64,000 nucleotides of DNA from Bostrychus sinensis (taxonomy: Eukaryota; Chordata; Actinopteri; Gobiiformes; Eleotridae), in assembly GCA_020698575.1 (NCBI GenBank), contig CM036244.1, forward strand, positions 31,346,034 through 31,410,033, read 5' to 3'. The position numbers were made by a program, and so were the translations under genes. This document shows positions 34,616 to 46,104 of the stretch, piece by piece. The notes beneath the pieces were generated by a model, which saw only the letters and a list, made by a program, of their open reading frames with translations, made no database searches and had not been told where the DNA came from. Numbering within the stretch: position 1 is the stretch's first letter; each line of letters opens with the position of its first letter.

Positions 34616-35849
34616 TTGTATTTAAGGAAAATCACACAATAGCATATTGCATAAGGGATCATCAAATGGGAGATGTCAACTAGTTTTTTTATGTGAATAA
34701 TGTAATCCTGTATGCTGAGGCCGTCCCCTTCCCAAGAGCTGAAAATGCTTGGGTCTTCCTGGTCTCCCGGCTCTACGTAGACACATGAAACCAAAAAGTA
34801 CTCCTGCGCATTTCTAAAGCCCATACACCATCAGACTCATTCTGATCATTTCAGCCCTAAACTGCCATCACTATGAAGCAATCAGATCATTTATCTATCT
34901 GTTAGCATCTAGTTGCTAATAGCTGTTTTAATTAGCCATTTTATGCTCTGCCTAGTCACCATTGATGCCAGCAGGGGGCAACAGGCACCTAATCCAAGAG
35001 TTCTCTGCAAAGTCAAAGTAACAGTAACACGTTTTCTTTATACTGACAGTATTTTAAATTATAAAACTAAATAATACTAATGCAAATGTGTCCAAAATTA
35101 TTTCAAAAGCATAAAATGAGACCTCTAAATAAAAAAAGGGAAGCAAAGTGAAATGTCAAAAAGTAAAATTGGAATGTTTTGCATCTACAGATAATTCCTA
35201 TTACAATATGCTATTTTCTGATTAAAAAGGTTTTCTCAAAGGAAAGAAACACTAGGAGAACTCTGAGATCTCCACCCTGGACCCAGACAGTGATCCCTTT
35301 CCAAACAAAAACCTAATGATTAGTTATGACCTTTTCCTGGAAGTGGTATGAATATTTTTTCTGATATAATTAACTTTGGTGCCAGACGTGCCAAATCTAA
35401 AAAGTAGAACTGCAAAAATCAGGATTTTTTGGCAACTTTTGATTCTGGTGACTGTTGCGACTAGGGAATACAGTTGACAGGCTTTTCTTTGTTCAATAAA
35501 AAAATGTGAAAACCTCCAGCAGTTTTGGAGCAGAGCGCAGCAGAGTTGGAGTTCTTTGATGGCCTAATGGTTGCTACTAGCCTTGTTCAGAAACACAGGC
35601 CGGGATGTGACCAAAAGAAAGCCACTCCGTTGGGACCTCTGACAGACAATTGGGTGCTCAATCAAAGGGCAGTATACCGACTACAGTGTTTTGTCCACTA
35701 AATGCATAGACACGTGGCAGTCTGTTAGCGTCCACATAAGTTGAGATGGCTAATTGGTGTGGAGCTTATGGAGTGCTCTCATGACACGCAGACATGTGGG
35801 GAATGTGGCCTGATGATGGTGTGTAATTGAAGTGGAGACAGGAGGAGCG

Positions 35850-35891
35850 TGTCCTTTCTCACTCTCACTCACTCACTCACTCACTCACTCA
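35850..35891. repeat. (CTCA)n microsatellite
   Basis: Near-perfect CTCA repeats, about nine units. Confidence 0.9.
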
Positions 35892-36659
35892 AGACGTCTG
35901 TCACGCTCATGCACACTTCACTCCCGTCCTGGTAATAAATGCAGGCACTGGCGTAAAAAAGAAAAAGAAAAGAAAAATCAACTCTTTTCCATTTTTCCAT
36001 GAGTTAATCACTTAAGGGCAGGAGAGGGCCTGAGAGGAGCGGCACAAAGGTATGGCTCCCCCCATGCAGAACAAATACATTCATAGGCTTCAGTCCTCAT
36101 ATGAAGGAAGTAATTAAAAAAAGGCCCTGGCTGATTAATCCTCTGGTCTAGGAGGAGAAACAAAAAGCCAAACTTAACCCTCCTACTCCCCTCCCCGTTC
36201 AGCTGCGAATGTGATGCTTCTCTGGCTTCTCCTGCTCTGGTCTGGGAGTGACTGAATCAATAAGGCATCTTCCTGACTCGGGGCAAAGCGCTCCCGCCTC
36301 ACCAGACCTTGTTAAGTCCTACAAGTCAGCCAGACTCCAGCCAAACACACGGTTACTCTCTAATGGCACACTCACCAGGGGTAGAGAGGGGACTGGGAGA
36401 GGGACAGGGAAGAGATGGAGTCTGGCGCCACCTACTGGAGGGAAACACAAACTGCCTCTGTTAGGCGGCAATTGAGTGTCAGGCAATCTGCACTTGACAA
36501 TATAATATATCATTACCAACACAGTCAGAACACGGCATTGACACAAAGGGACACATTTTCACTCCATTACAAACACCAGGTAATACTTGATGAATGATAT
36601 GCCTTTTTGCAATGTAATTAAAATGGTGTTCATTATTAATAAGCCCATACTACACTGAA

Positions 36660-37408
36660 CATATACAGCACACAAAAGTATATTAATTTATTGTATTAAG
36701 TAAAAGCATGTAAAATATAAACAATACATTTATATATTATTTTTGGTGGCCACAGTAATAAAAAGTATGTTTTGAATGCACTGTGGGATTACTGTCAGAC
36801 CACAGTTTTCTACATGTATACATTTTTTTTTTTACCACTCATCTATTTGAAGATGCGTGTTAATCCTTTAATTTTAATTTTACACACATCACTGAAGCCT
36901 TTATAACACTGTCTCAATTTTGTAATAAATAAAGAGAAAATCAAAGTAAATCTATTCATGTTGCATTTGACCACTGTCTTACCAAAAGCTGATTAATGGT
37001 CAAAAATGAAGTGAAAATGTGTCTCTTTTTGAACTGAGAAAGCACCATGTTGTTATATTACAGCCTGGATGTAGTGAAGCAACAGCAGAAGCAGGTTGAG
37101 TTTCAGAAATGATCCAAGCCCCAAAGACAAACAGGAGCACATAAATGCTGCAGAGCAGAACCAGCAGGGCTCTCTGTAAACAACTGTCCAGACATTATGC
37201 CTCTCAAAACATTCACACACACACACACACGCACAACTTTCTGCACTTGAATTTGCTTTGAACCACTTTGTTGTGCATCTCCCTCTGTTCTGTTTGTCTT
37301 CTCAGAAGTGTCCGTGCTTCCGTTGGTCGCACTTGTCCTGGGGCCAGAGGGGGACTGAAGCAGCCCTTTGAGTGGCTCCACACAGAGGCACAGCTGACAA
37401 AGAGTACA
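36660..37408 (-). other. cblb: cblb 3' UTR, proximal form (inferred)
   Basis: The sequence after the TAG stop continues without a clear repeat, apart from a short (CA)n at 37212-37230, to AATAAA on the minus strand (36687-36692). That is followed by a GU-rich stretch (TTTTGTGTGCTGT). This would make a 3' UTR of roughly 740 nt. A longer form ending near 31.5 kb is possible and listed separately. Confidence 0.45.
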
Positions 37409-37662
37409 CTAGATGTTCAGTCTGGGGGCCACTAAGGCGAACTCCCTCAGAATGTTCCGGGCCACGTCCACTTTGTTCTGGGCAATCATCAGCGCCCGCT
37501 TCACGTCCTCAAACGAGTAGCCCTCCCCCATCAGTTTGGCGATCTTAGCGTCCACGTTCTCTGATTCCAGACTGTGGGGTTTTCCTGAATGGATGTCTGG
37601 AGGGATCTTTCTGGGCAGTGGCTTGGGTGGTCTGGCGGGGGCCTGCAGACACTCCATGGACA
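37409..37662 (-). CDS. cblb: cblb last coding exon: CIN85-type motif and UBA domain
   Basis: 254 bp ending at TAG (37409-37411), acceptor tttcactctag. It reads (V)SMECLQAPARPPKPLPRK, IPPDIHSGKPHS, then the UBA: ENVDAKIAKLMGEGYSF, EDVKRALMIAQNKVDV, ARNILREFA, ending APRLNI. PKPLPR fits the PxxxPR motif bound by CIN85/CD2AP SH3 domains. The UBA keeps the Met-Gly-Glu-Gly-Tyr loop of the ubiquitin-binding Cbl-b UBA; c-Cbl differs clearly here. Confidence 0.97.
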
Positions 37663-39436
37663 CTAGAGTGAAAGAAAATCGAAAAGACATGTCAGTATCT
37701 GCTGTCACACAGAATTCTGTAAGGAGCAGTTTGCACAACAAGAACTCAAGTGCTGCTTGTTGCTCAACTGTTAACAGATAAACATGTAGTGGTATGTATA
37801 AGAGCAGAAGATAATTAATTATACCATATAAATGGTAAATTTGGGTTGAAACTTGGTAATCTTTCCCAACCTGCCTCACCAGATGCTTCTATGTTAGACA
37901 GAAGCATCTTGGTCTTAAAGAAACAACAACAAAAAAGAACTGTTTCTAAATTTTCAGCTACTTTATTTTAGGTTTTACTGAGGTGGCTCACTGCTGACCC
38001 TAGGACACCATTAGAATACCAAAAGTTAGGTGTGCACAGAGCTTATCGTAACTGCGTGTTACTGTGTGATTTAAGAGGATCTACACTAAAGTGAATTTCT
38101 TATGTTCAGTCTTGTGCCTTATTAATTATATATAAGGAATATATTTAATGTAAAACAACAACCATTGGCAGTCTCTTATGTGCATCTTTGAAGCAGCAGC
38201 CCATTCCCATTGGATTTGAGCCAGAGAAGAGTAGAGTGCACTTAAGTAAATAGCTGTCATATGTCACATAATGCGGTCCAGACTTTCTGACTTTTGACTT
38301 TGATTCAAACCAAAATTACACATGTGAAATAGTATATCATTATTTCTCATTTGCGGACTGATTTTAACAGCTCATTCAGTAGTATACTGTATGTGTGACT
38401 GACAATAAACAGTTTGTTACTGCACCAAAAGCAGAAATGAAATAATCTGTGACCCAAAAAACAACCACAATTGTGACAGTAACATCATGTTCTTCAACTG
38501 AATGAGCCCCAGAACTCAGTGTCTTTTACAAAAGAAACACATTTTCTCTGTCCTTTGTTGTAACTAAATTTTCACAGTTAATTTCAATTTCAAAGGCTCA
38601 AACTTCTTTCAGACCTTTAATCTCAGAAGTGATTTAAAAAAGTAACAATAAAATCCAGTCATCTATCAGGTTCAAAGGAAACGTACATACTATGATTAGT
38701 GATTATATGTTCATTGTATCTTTATGTATTTGTGGGTCAGTTTGGGAACAGCTGGGGGCAAATGGGACATATTTTACAAGTATGCACAGAACATTCATGT
38801 AATAATGCAAATTTGTTGACACCGTTGCATTAATATTTCACTTTTTCTAACTTAAAATTAAGTATATGCATGAGAAAGTCTTCTTTTGGGGTACTGATAA
38901 TTTACTTTGCAGAAAATGGTTGGATTAGTTGTCTGAGGTTTTAAGGTCCTGCTGGCAGCTCTATGAGCAATCTGCAAACACAGTCATTTATTATAACCTT
39001 GCTGCCATGAAGGACCACACAGCTGAGGCATTTCTCTGAGTAAAGCCCTCTACAGACACTACTGTCTCAGACATGAGGAGAATCTCTCAGTTATTGTATG
39101 TTGCATGATAAAATGGCTAATCTGCATAGCTATAATATGCTACAATATGAATTACTTAAAAATGCATGAACACAACTCTGGGTGTGTTTGAGGAATAAAG
39201 TGGTTAAAGTGGATTTAGTGTAATAGAAGACCTTTTAGTACAACTAAATGCACCACATATTCCAACTTCAGTTTGTAGAAATGAACGTTTAACAGGAATT
39301 TCCCAACCTTCTTTTGCTTGACTAAACATCTAAGTGCTCTGTGTTTCCCTTAACCACTTCAGTAGCATATTAAAAAACCAATACTAAGACTTCAGGCAGA
39401 GTTGTATTTAAGTTGCTGAGTGAGGGACAGCTGTAC
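37663..39436 (-). other. cblb intron before the last coding exon
   Basis: About 1.8 kb of AT-rich sequence. No repeat family recognised. Confidence 0.8.
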
Positions 39437-39553
39437 CTTGGCCGCTGGCTAACAGGTCGTGCTCCAGGCAGCCTCTGAAGCCTTTCATGTTGTCTGTCTG
39501 TCGTCTGACCGGAGGCAGAGGAGCAGCGTTGTTCAGCATGTCAAACACCGTGT
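39437..39553 (-). CDS. cblb: cblb exon (human exon 18): LPPVRRQ segment
   Basis: 117 bp, phase 1 to 1, acceptor tgttgtctag, donor gtacag. (D)TVFDMLNNAAPLPPVRRQT, then DNMKGFRGCLEHDLLASGQ aligns with human [25 protein letters not shown]. The PLPPVRR core is a conserved proline-arginine motif of the SH3-ligand type. Confidence 0.9.
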
Positions 39554-40652
39554 CTAGACAACACAAAGCACACAGGAAGTCAAGAACCAGCCCTTTGGTT
39601 AGCTGTCACTCAACACTTCACTTTACTTAATCCAGAGAGACACGTGGAATAGAAATCTGTCATGTCATTGAGGTGCAGTGTTCAGAACTCACTGGGGGGG
39701 CAGCAGCAGGAACTTGCTTTAGTGTTGCTCTAGTTTGTTTAGTATTGGTCTACTTCAGATCTTAGAACTTCCTTAGCTGTGCTATAGTGGTGGGCTGCAT
39801 TTGAAATCATGAAATTGCCTTGGAACTTCCATGCTATAAGAGGCATCGTCCGCCATGATAAGGAGTGGCTCAACTGTCTTCTCAGTAAGGAGGAAAATAG
39901 GGAAAGGACCTTAAGTTCATAGCTGCTTTAGCATAGGAAGCTTGAGACATTAAAGAAAGCTTACCTTTCTTACTAAGCTTAATTTATCAAAGCCAGCCAT
40001 CCTGATACATTTTCTGTTCTATGCAAAGAATTAGTCCCTGTCGATTCAAGTTTAATTTCAAGAGTGCAGAACAAATGGATGCCCAGACAAACTGCAAGAG
40101 GACAGATGTTTAACCAATCAGACAACAGAAAGCAATACCAACAAACACAAAACACTATCTGGGCTGACACAATTTCAAATACACTACAAACAACCAATAG
40201 GTTTAACTGAATTGCATCAAGTCTAATGGTTATGATAAGTTGGTAGGACTGAACTCGGTAGAATATGGCTTAAATGGGATGGGGAAAAAAAGAAAAAAAG
40301 TGAATGGGTCTGGTTGAATAGGCTAATCTTGTAGTCTTTTTTTGAGTATGGGGTCTACCTGGTCTGGCAGTAAGAGACCATAATACATATCACACAATGA
40401 TTCTGATGGCTACTTTATAAAAGGCCTGCATTCTCACTCCACAAAACACAAACTTGACTTGAACACACCCTAGTTTGATTTAAGGTTCTGCTGGGATGAG
40501 GATTTTTACAGGCCAAAAAAAAAAGTAAATGTCACCTAGAAGATAATAACCTAACTGAAATAAAAGAAGTTATTGCAATCCAGATACTGCGATCAATGAT
40601 ACTGATAATTTGACATAGAGTATATATTGTGCAGCCCTAGCAAAGAACTCAC
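39554..40652 (-). other. cblb intron with a repeat next to the upstream donor
   Basis: About 1.1 kb. On the minus strand a CTAGGGCTGCACAATATATA sequence starts about 13 nt downstream of the exon donor and continues to about 40560, resembling a common fish repeat. Nothing else recognised. Confidence 0.7.
40560..40640 (-). mobile_element. GGGCTGCACAATATAT-type repeat fragment
   Basis: A minus-strand GGGCTGCACAATATAT start followed by ATCGCAGTATCTGGATTGCAA resembles a widespread teleost repeat. A similar AGAGATGCACAATATATTGC end lies at 41888-41912. Family name not assigned. Confidence 0.5.
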
Positions 40653-40844
40653 CTGGGGTCAAGAGCAGGTGCTCATGTCCAGAGCAGGGTCTGTGCGGCC
40701 GGCTCGGGACAGATGAAGAGGAGGAGTTACATGACGAAGATGATGAGGATGAGGATGAGGAGAGGTCCACAAAACTGTGTCTGGCTGGTGGTGGAGGAGG
40801 AGGGGGCTGTGAGGGGGGCCGGCTGTTGAAAGGGTCTTCTAACG
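40653..40844 (-). CDS. cblb: cblb exon (human exon 17): polyproline and polyserine
   Basis: 192 bp, phase 1 to 1, acceptor gtcttccag, donor gtgagt. (A)LEDPFNSRPPSQPPPPPPP, then ARHSFVDL aligns with human [20 protein letters not shown]. It continues with ten serines, CN, five serines, and VPSRPHRPCSGHEHLLLTP, where human has SSSRPSSGQDLFLLPS. Serine codons are mixed TCA/TCC/TCT/TCG, so the tract is selected or old rather than a pure repeat expansion. A repeat element ends about 13 nt beyond its donor. Confidence 0.93.
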
Positions 40845-42644
40845 CTGGAAGACAAGAAGAGGATACAGACAGGACTGAGCTGCTGAATCTCTACTGACTT
40901 ACGCTGTAGTCCATAAAGAAGGAGGGGTCCGACAGTGCTAAAAAACTCCGCCGTGTTCCGGTCCCAGAGGGGGATTACATGCTCAAAAAGCTGCTGGCTC
41001 ATTGCCTTTCGAAGAATATGGCCATAATTTAGACAGAAGACTTTAGAGGAGGGAGAGAGCTGTGACAGGAGCAAGAAGTATGAGTTAATAAAGTGTAGAT
41101 GGTAAAAGAAACTCTACCCAGAAAAGACTTGTGGTTTTACAGGTGCAATATTAGGGTCATTGAGTTGACTGGAAGCCTTCTGTCATATGTATGGAGAACA
41201 TGCAACAAATTTTAAACCTGTTTGAGCTGTACAGTGTTTTGCAAATCTAATAATTGCTGACAGAAAATATATTTCTTAGCATGGCATGTTCTTTTTTTAA
41301 TAAAAGGTATTAAAAAAAAGGGTTGCAGGATGGCAGAGTGGTAAGCGTTGCCTGTTCTCCCTATGCTACCATGGGCTCTCTTCGACTTCTACCCACTGAC
41401 AGACCTGCGTGTATAGGTGAACAGGTGCATCTAAATGTCCTATAGTGAATGTGAATTTGTAAGGTTGTGTGTCTGTGTGTTGTCTCTGCGGCATTGGGCT
41501 TCAACCCCTCATAACCTCTAACTTGACCAGGATTGGTTTAAAAATATAAATAAAAGAATAATATAGCCCCTTTAAGAATAACTGAAGCAAATTTCTAAGA
41601 AAAAGGTATGAAGGTCTAGAACATAAAGTACCTTACAGGGGTTCATAATATATCATAAATTTATCAATATCATAACAACAGCAATATGTTTTTCCAAAAA
41701 AAATAGTATGTATAGTGCTTTAGAATTCAATTTTACCTTTTCTATGGCTAAGTGGATTCAGATAAGTCTTATAATTACCACAATATTCAACATAATTATT
41801 AAACATTGGATATTTACACCCTAATACACACATCTATACCATCCTAAGAGCAATCATTTTATCATTGCTATTTTAGCAGTGTTGGAAGAGCAATATATTG
41901 TGCATCTCTAATAAAAGACATCTAATTATGTGTAAATCTCCTGTAAATTAATAAGCTATTTGCAGACTTCAGTGTGTTTGGATCATGCACACAACACAAA
42001 AATACTCTGATTATCATTATAAAATGGTACTCTGCCTCACATCCACATTAATTAGATAGAATATTTAAATATCTTGCTTAAAGATGGCCTTAATTTCCAC
42101 ACAGATTTACACAGAGAATGTTACAACAGAATCCTTAGGCGATGCATAAAAACACATGACTAGCCATAATCACAAAGCCGGCAAATTCATCTAAAGCTCT
42201 GTTTCCCAATTTGTGTACAGCAGTGTTTGTGCCCGGGCCGCCATAAACAAACTGTCAGAGTCCATCTGTAAGCCAGTGCATTCATTCACAGTGAAATAAG
42301 CACTCTGTTACCCGCGCATAATTGGAATGGGGATCTGACAGCAGGGCTGAAACGGTGTCACAAAAAACAAAAAAAACAAAAAACAATTGAGTGCACGTAA
42401 GAAGCAAATGAAGAGGAGAAAGAGACTTCATCCCAGCTCTCCACACCTCATCAGCACAGTTTCACACTATACTCGGGGGTTTGACATGGGACACAGGCCT
42501 GGAGCCGACGACAGCTACATTTCACAGAGCAGCAGAGCGCGGGACAACATGAGTACAGCATGGTGACAGTGGGACAGAGGCAGGGGCAGGTGACAGGATA
42601 CATAGACAGGGTTGGGAGGAAGAGTTGGGGGGGGTGGGGGCTAC
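40845..42644 (-). other. cblb intron containing SINE-like repeats
   Basis: 1.8 kb. Holds a SINE-like element (41325-41545) and a repeat fragment ending GATGCACAATATATTGC (41640-41912). No exon found. Confidence 0.7.
41325..41545 (+). mobile_element. SINE-like element
   Basis: GGATGGCAGAGTGGTAAGCGTTGCCTG resembles a tRNA-derived head (A box TGGTAAGCG). The body ends in cctctaacttgaccaggatt; the internal tagtgaatgtgaatttgtaa is SINE-body-like. Partial and diverged. Confidence 0.5.
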
Positions 42645-42749
42645 CTGAAGGAGGCAGCAGAATGTCATAGTCAGAGGGAGTCTTGTTGATGCTGAAGGAG
42701 GAGACGGGGGTGTGAGAGACCACCGCCCTGACCGACTCTGAGAGCACAC
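42645..42749 (-). CDS. cblb: cblb exon (human exon 16): TPSDYDILLPP
   Basis: 105 bp, phase 1 to 1, acceptor gtgttcctcag, donor gtagcc. It reads (G)VLSESVRAVVSHTPVSSFS then INKTPSDYDILLPPS(G), aligned with human SSLNRTPSDYDLLIPPLG. The tyrosine in PSDYD is conserved. Confidence 0.93.
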
Positions 42750-43303
42750 CTGAGGAACACAAGACAGTTCAGCCACAGAAGCTTGGGACGAAACCTCAAA
42801 ATCTCAATATAGTAAAATGTTATTTCTAATTCGGGCTTCTGAATCCTCCATAACCCACCCTTGACACTCAATCATGACACAGCCGCCCTCAACCAAGCCA
42901 TCTTAATCCATCTTGCACAGTTCTATGATCTATTTATTCTGCATAATGTTGGTACTGCCACATTTTTCTGAGCAGGCAAATGTCTCTGCAGTTGCATTAA
43001 ATCGCTGTCTGTTTGTACTGCCTTCTGGAAATAAAACTCGTGATGACTGACAGAAATCTTAAAACCCAATACTAGATCCCCTTTAGCTAGAAACGACTGC
43101 TATATGAAAACAGATGTGCTGTGAAGGCGGCTTTAACTCCCAGGAATAAAACAAACTCATCATCAACACTTCATAAACTTGAAGATTGATGAAGTCTGCC
43201 AAAACTGCTTGTCTCTTTTACGAAAAGTTAACTTAAAGAGACCAATATGTGAAATGATGCTGTAAGCAGAAGATAAAATGTGCCTGGTGCTGGTGGGACC
43301 AAC

Positions 43304-43368
43304 CTGGATCTGGTAGTCTGGGTTTTCTCTCCTCTACAGGGGGCTCCGGGGAACCGTTCTCTAAGTGC
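43304..43368 (-). CDS. cblb: cblb exon (human exon 15): short divergent linker
   Basis: 65 bp, entering in phase 2 and leaving in phase 1, acceptor ctctatgtag, donor gttggt. It reads (R)HLENGSPEPPVEERKPRLP and DP(G), corresponding loosely to human [22 protein letters not shown]. Identification rests on phase fit on both sides and the NG...E-K pattern; the gttggt donor is weak. Confidence 0.8.
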
Positions 43369-43469
43369 CTACATAGAGAGAAGTCTTGTAAGTTCACAGT
43401 CTCATTGCGATGGGTCTATCATGTCTGGATCACTATGGAAACAGAGTAGACACGAGAGCGGCCCGGTAC

Positions 43470-43631
43470 CTGCTGGGGACAGAGATGCAGATGGGAGCCT
43501 GGCTCAGACACAGGTTGGATGAGGGGATCTGGTAGTCGTCCTCGGGCCTGTCTGGTCTCTCTGGTCTTTCAGGTCTGTCTGGTGCTCCACGCTTTCTCTC
43601 CACAGCCGGACTACTGAAAGGGTTTGATGAT
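43470..43631 (-). CDS. cblb: cblb exon (human exon 14): DRPERPERP repeat and YQIP motif
   Basis: 162 bp, phase 2 to 2, acceptor ttgtccacag, donor gtaccg. It reads (K)SSNPFSSPAVERKRGAP, then DRPERPERPDRPE, then DDYQIPSSNLCLSQ. Human has DDDEYKIPSSHPVSLN, so the YxxP tyrosine is conserved. The DRPERPERPDRP tetra-repeat is absent from human and looks like slippage of a GAC/GAG-AGA-CC unit. Confidence 0.9.
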
Positions 43632-45194
43632 CTGTGGACAAAGAACTATTTATTTTTCAACATTTCATATTTGTGCATTTCACTGGTTAAACTGAAATTA
43701 TGTATTTGCCCTGGTATTTTAGGGAAATCATTCTATTACCAAGGTCTCACTGATCAGTCTACAGCACAAAAACTAAATAAGAGGCTGTCGCAAACAGAGA
43801 AAGAGGCTAATTCAGCACTGTTGTGTTGTTACGCAGAGAAACAGAACAAAAAGAAAAACATACAAAGAGAAAATTGCACATAAATATTGTGAAGACACTG
43901 CAATGTTTAATGAGGAGATAAACCCAGATCTAGAAAGAAGACTTTCAGCTTTATTGTCATGTATTTTACAGTTGTGAATTTGTCCGGTTTTACTAAGAAA
44001 ATAAACAGAGGAGCGTAGTGGGGTAGTTGTAAGTGTACTGTCAAAATAATAATGCTCCAGTAGAAATAAAATGTCGTCATTTATATAATTACTCAACAAA
44101 AGGTAAAAAAGTATTATGTGAAAAAAAAAAAACTAGTAGCTGTAGTCAAGTACTGAGTAAATGTTTGAATGTTTGATTTATGTTTTAGTATTGACGTCAT
44201 CAGACAGACCAAACATATAAAATAATGCAGAAATTCTGATATTTCCAAACAATAAACTATAAAAATAATAATAAGGATCAATTACATCTTTATAAATGAA
44301 CAAAGAATGGCACAAGAAACAAATTTTCTCACTTTTTCACAGCATAAAGCTTTTGGGACCAATACACAGGTTAAATATAGACGTAGGTAGAGTAGGCAAA
44401 AATTGTACTCAAGTGAGAGTATTGTTACTTCATACAGCCAAGTAACCCGCCGCCGGGATATTTTCCCATGTTCGTCAGTCACGTCTGTCATGCTGGGAGT
44501 TATGAGGTTAAAATTATATTTATTTTAAGTACAAGTAAAAATTATGTTGTGATAAAACTACTCTTAAAGTACAATTTATTCAAAAAGTTACACAAGTAAC
44601 CAGGGTAACACAGGGAAGTGTAACTAATGACATGTAGGTGCCCCTTTAATTGAACAAGTCATATAGTGTATAGTGCATAGAGAGGGTGCAGATATACTGG
44701 CATTGTCAGTAACTGGATGAAAACGGAATAATGTTGAGCTACGGTAGTGCAAAGTACAGTAACTATAGTGACTCATAAAGTGAATGATTATACAAGGCAC
44801 AGGAACAAATAAGCCATAACTGGTCAGTTCAAACTGAAAGACATGGCAGCGGTACATACTGGCATTTGCTAATACTAGTATTTTGTCATCAGTCTTCAAA
44901 AGTCTGCAAGGAGAAAATTAAGAGTTTGGGACTCTTTATAGCATTTTAAAATCCAGCATTTTGTAATGTTATGAACATGTTGCAAGTTCAAGGTGAGCAG
45001 TTTTTTGTATGAGAATTTAGTAAGGCAAAAAGAGATTTTAATTTGAAACTCTTTAGAAATATCTGGAAGTTTTAGTACAGCAGCAGCCAATTAATTTTCA
45101 AAATATCTCATATTAATATGTACAGTGCAGCAACATAAACCACAAGGACACTCCACTCTGGTTCTGAGTAATTACATGGGGCACTAGACATCTT

Positions 45195-45735
45195 TGTACA
45201 AACTAGAATATTAGACAAAATGTGGGCATGAGAAAGAGTTCTTTAGTCCTTGGAAAGAATGTGAATGGTTTGTGTGCCGGATGGGATGGGTTCCTGATTG
45301 TTGGGGTTACTTTGCTCCTGCACTGGCAGATGTAAATGTCCTCCAGAAAAGGGAGGCTGCAGTTGGAGACTTTTTGAGCAGTTTGACATACTACATTTGG
45401 ATGGAGAATGATCATACACTAGGTAAGGTAAGGTTTGGAAATTTGTTCCTCTGCATTTTACCCATCCTTTAATGCTGCTGGAGCAATGTGTCAGGACCAG
45501 TGCCTTGCACGCGGATCCATCTACAGATCTTAAGTGAGGAGCTAGGTGAGGAGTTCCTAGATGAAGGGTTAGCCCATATGATGTGGATGTTTTGGGTTGA
45601 TGGGAGAAACCGTAACCACCTAGACATGGGGAGAACATGCAAACTCCACACAGAAAGACCCGACATGGTCTGGAAATTGTACCCAGGAGCTTCTTGTTGT
45701 GAGGTGACAGTGCTAACCACTTTGCCACCGTTTGC
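45195..45735 (-). mobile_element. tRNA-derived SINE, long copy
   Basis: On the minus strand it starts with GGCAAAGTGGTTAGCACTGTC (A box) and CTCCTGGGTACAAT (degraded B box). The conserved fish repeat core TGTGTGGAGTTTGCATGTTC follows, with ggatgggtaaaatgcagagg further on. The part at 45230-45420 is also present at 55630-55835. Confidence 0.75.
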
Positions 45736-45787
45736 CACAATTTCATACAAGTACTACTGAGCTCTATTAGAACTCAAACCCACTTAA

Positions 45788-46104
45788 AGGTGCGTTGAGC
45801 AGAATGTATTTTTTTATATTTTAGAAAAATTACCCACATGTCCATAGATATGAGGTAAACATGTTTAAATCAAATACTAGCTTTACTGATAACAATGATA
45901 CAACTAAGATATATTCACAATAAAAAACTACTAAACTATGCTCAAATTGTTTGGGTTTACATTTTTTGTTTTGGTTCTAAAACTGCATTGCCGATCATCC
46001 AATGAGAAAAGTGTAAAAACTGGCAACCCACAGACCATTGTTTTGATTGAGACTGCAGTACTGTTTTCAAACCAGTACGAGTGCATAGGCTGCTTCCAAT
46101 ACCT
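45788..46104 (+). mobile_element. TTAA-flanked MITE, copy B
   Basis: 317 bp, AGGTGCGTTGAGCAGAATG... ending GCATAGGCTGCTTCCAATACCT with TTAA at 45784-45787 and 46105-46108. Aligns along its length with the reverse complement of 19191-19495 (shared: aggtaaacatgtttaaatca, ggcaacccacagacca, gtactgttttcaaaccagta). Confidence 0.82.

Larger units (their letters stand above)
31565..36659. other. alcam-cblb intergenic region, right part, or distal cblb 3' UTR
   Basis: No coding exon recognised. It holds a poly(A) tract (32527-32545), the foldback element (33877-34615) and a CTCA microsatellite (35850-35891). If the minus-strand poly(A) signal at 31.56 kb belongs to cblb, this is 3' UTR; otherwise it is intergenic. 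Confidence 0.5.

Noticed and set aside
42522..42776. Overlapping proline/serine-rich minus-strand frames around the PSDYD exon
   Set aside because: They are other frames or intron run-through of the exon at 42645-42749.
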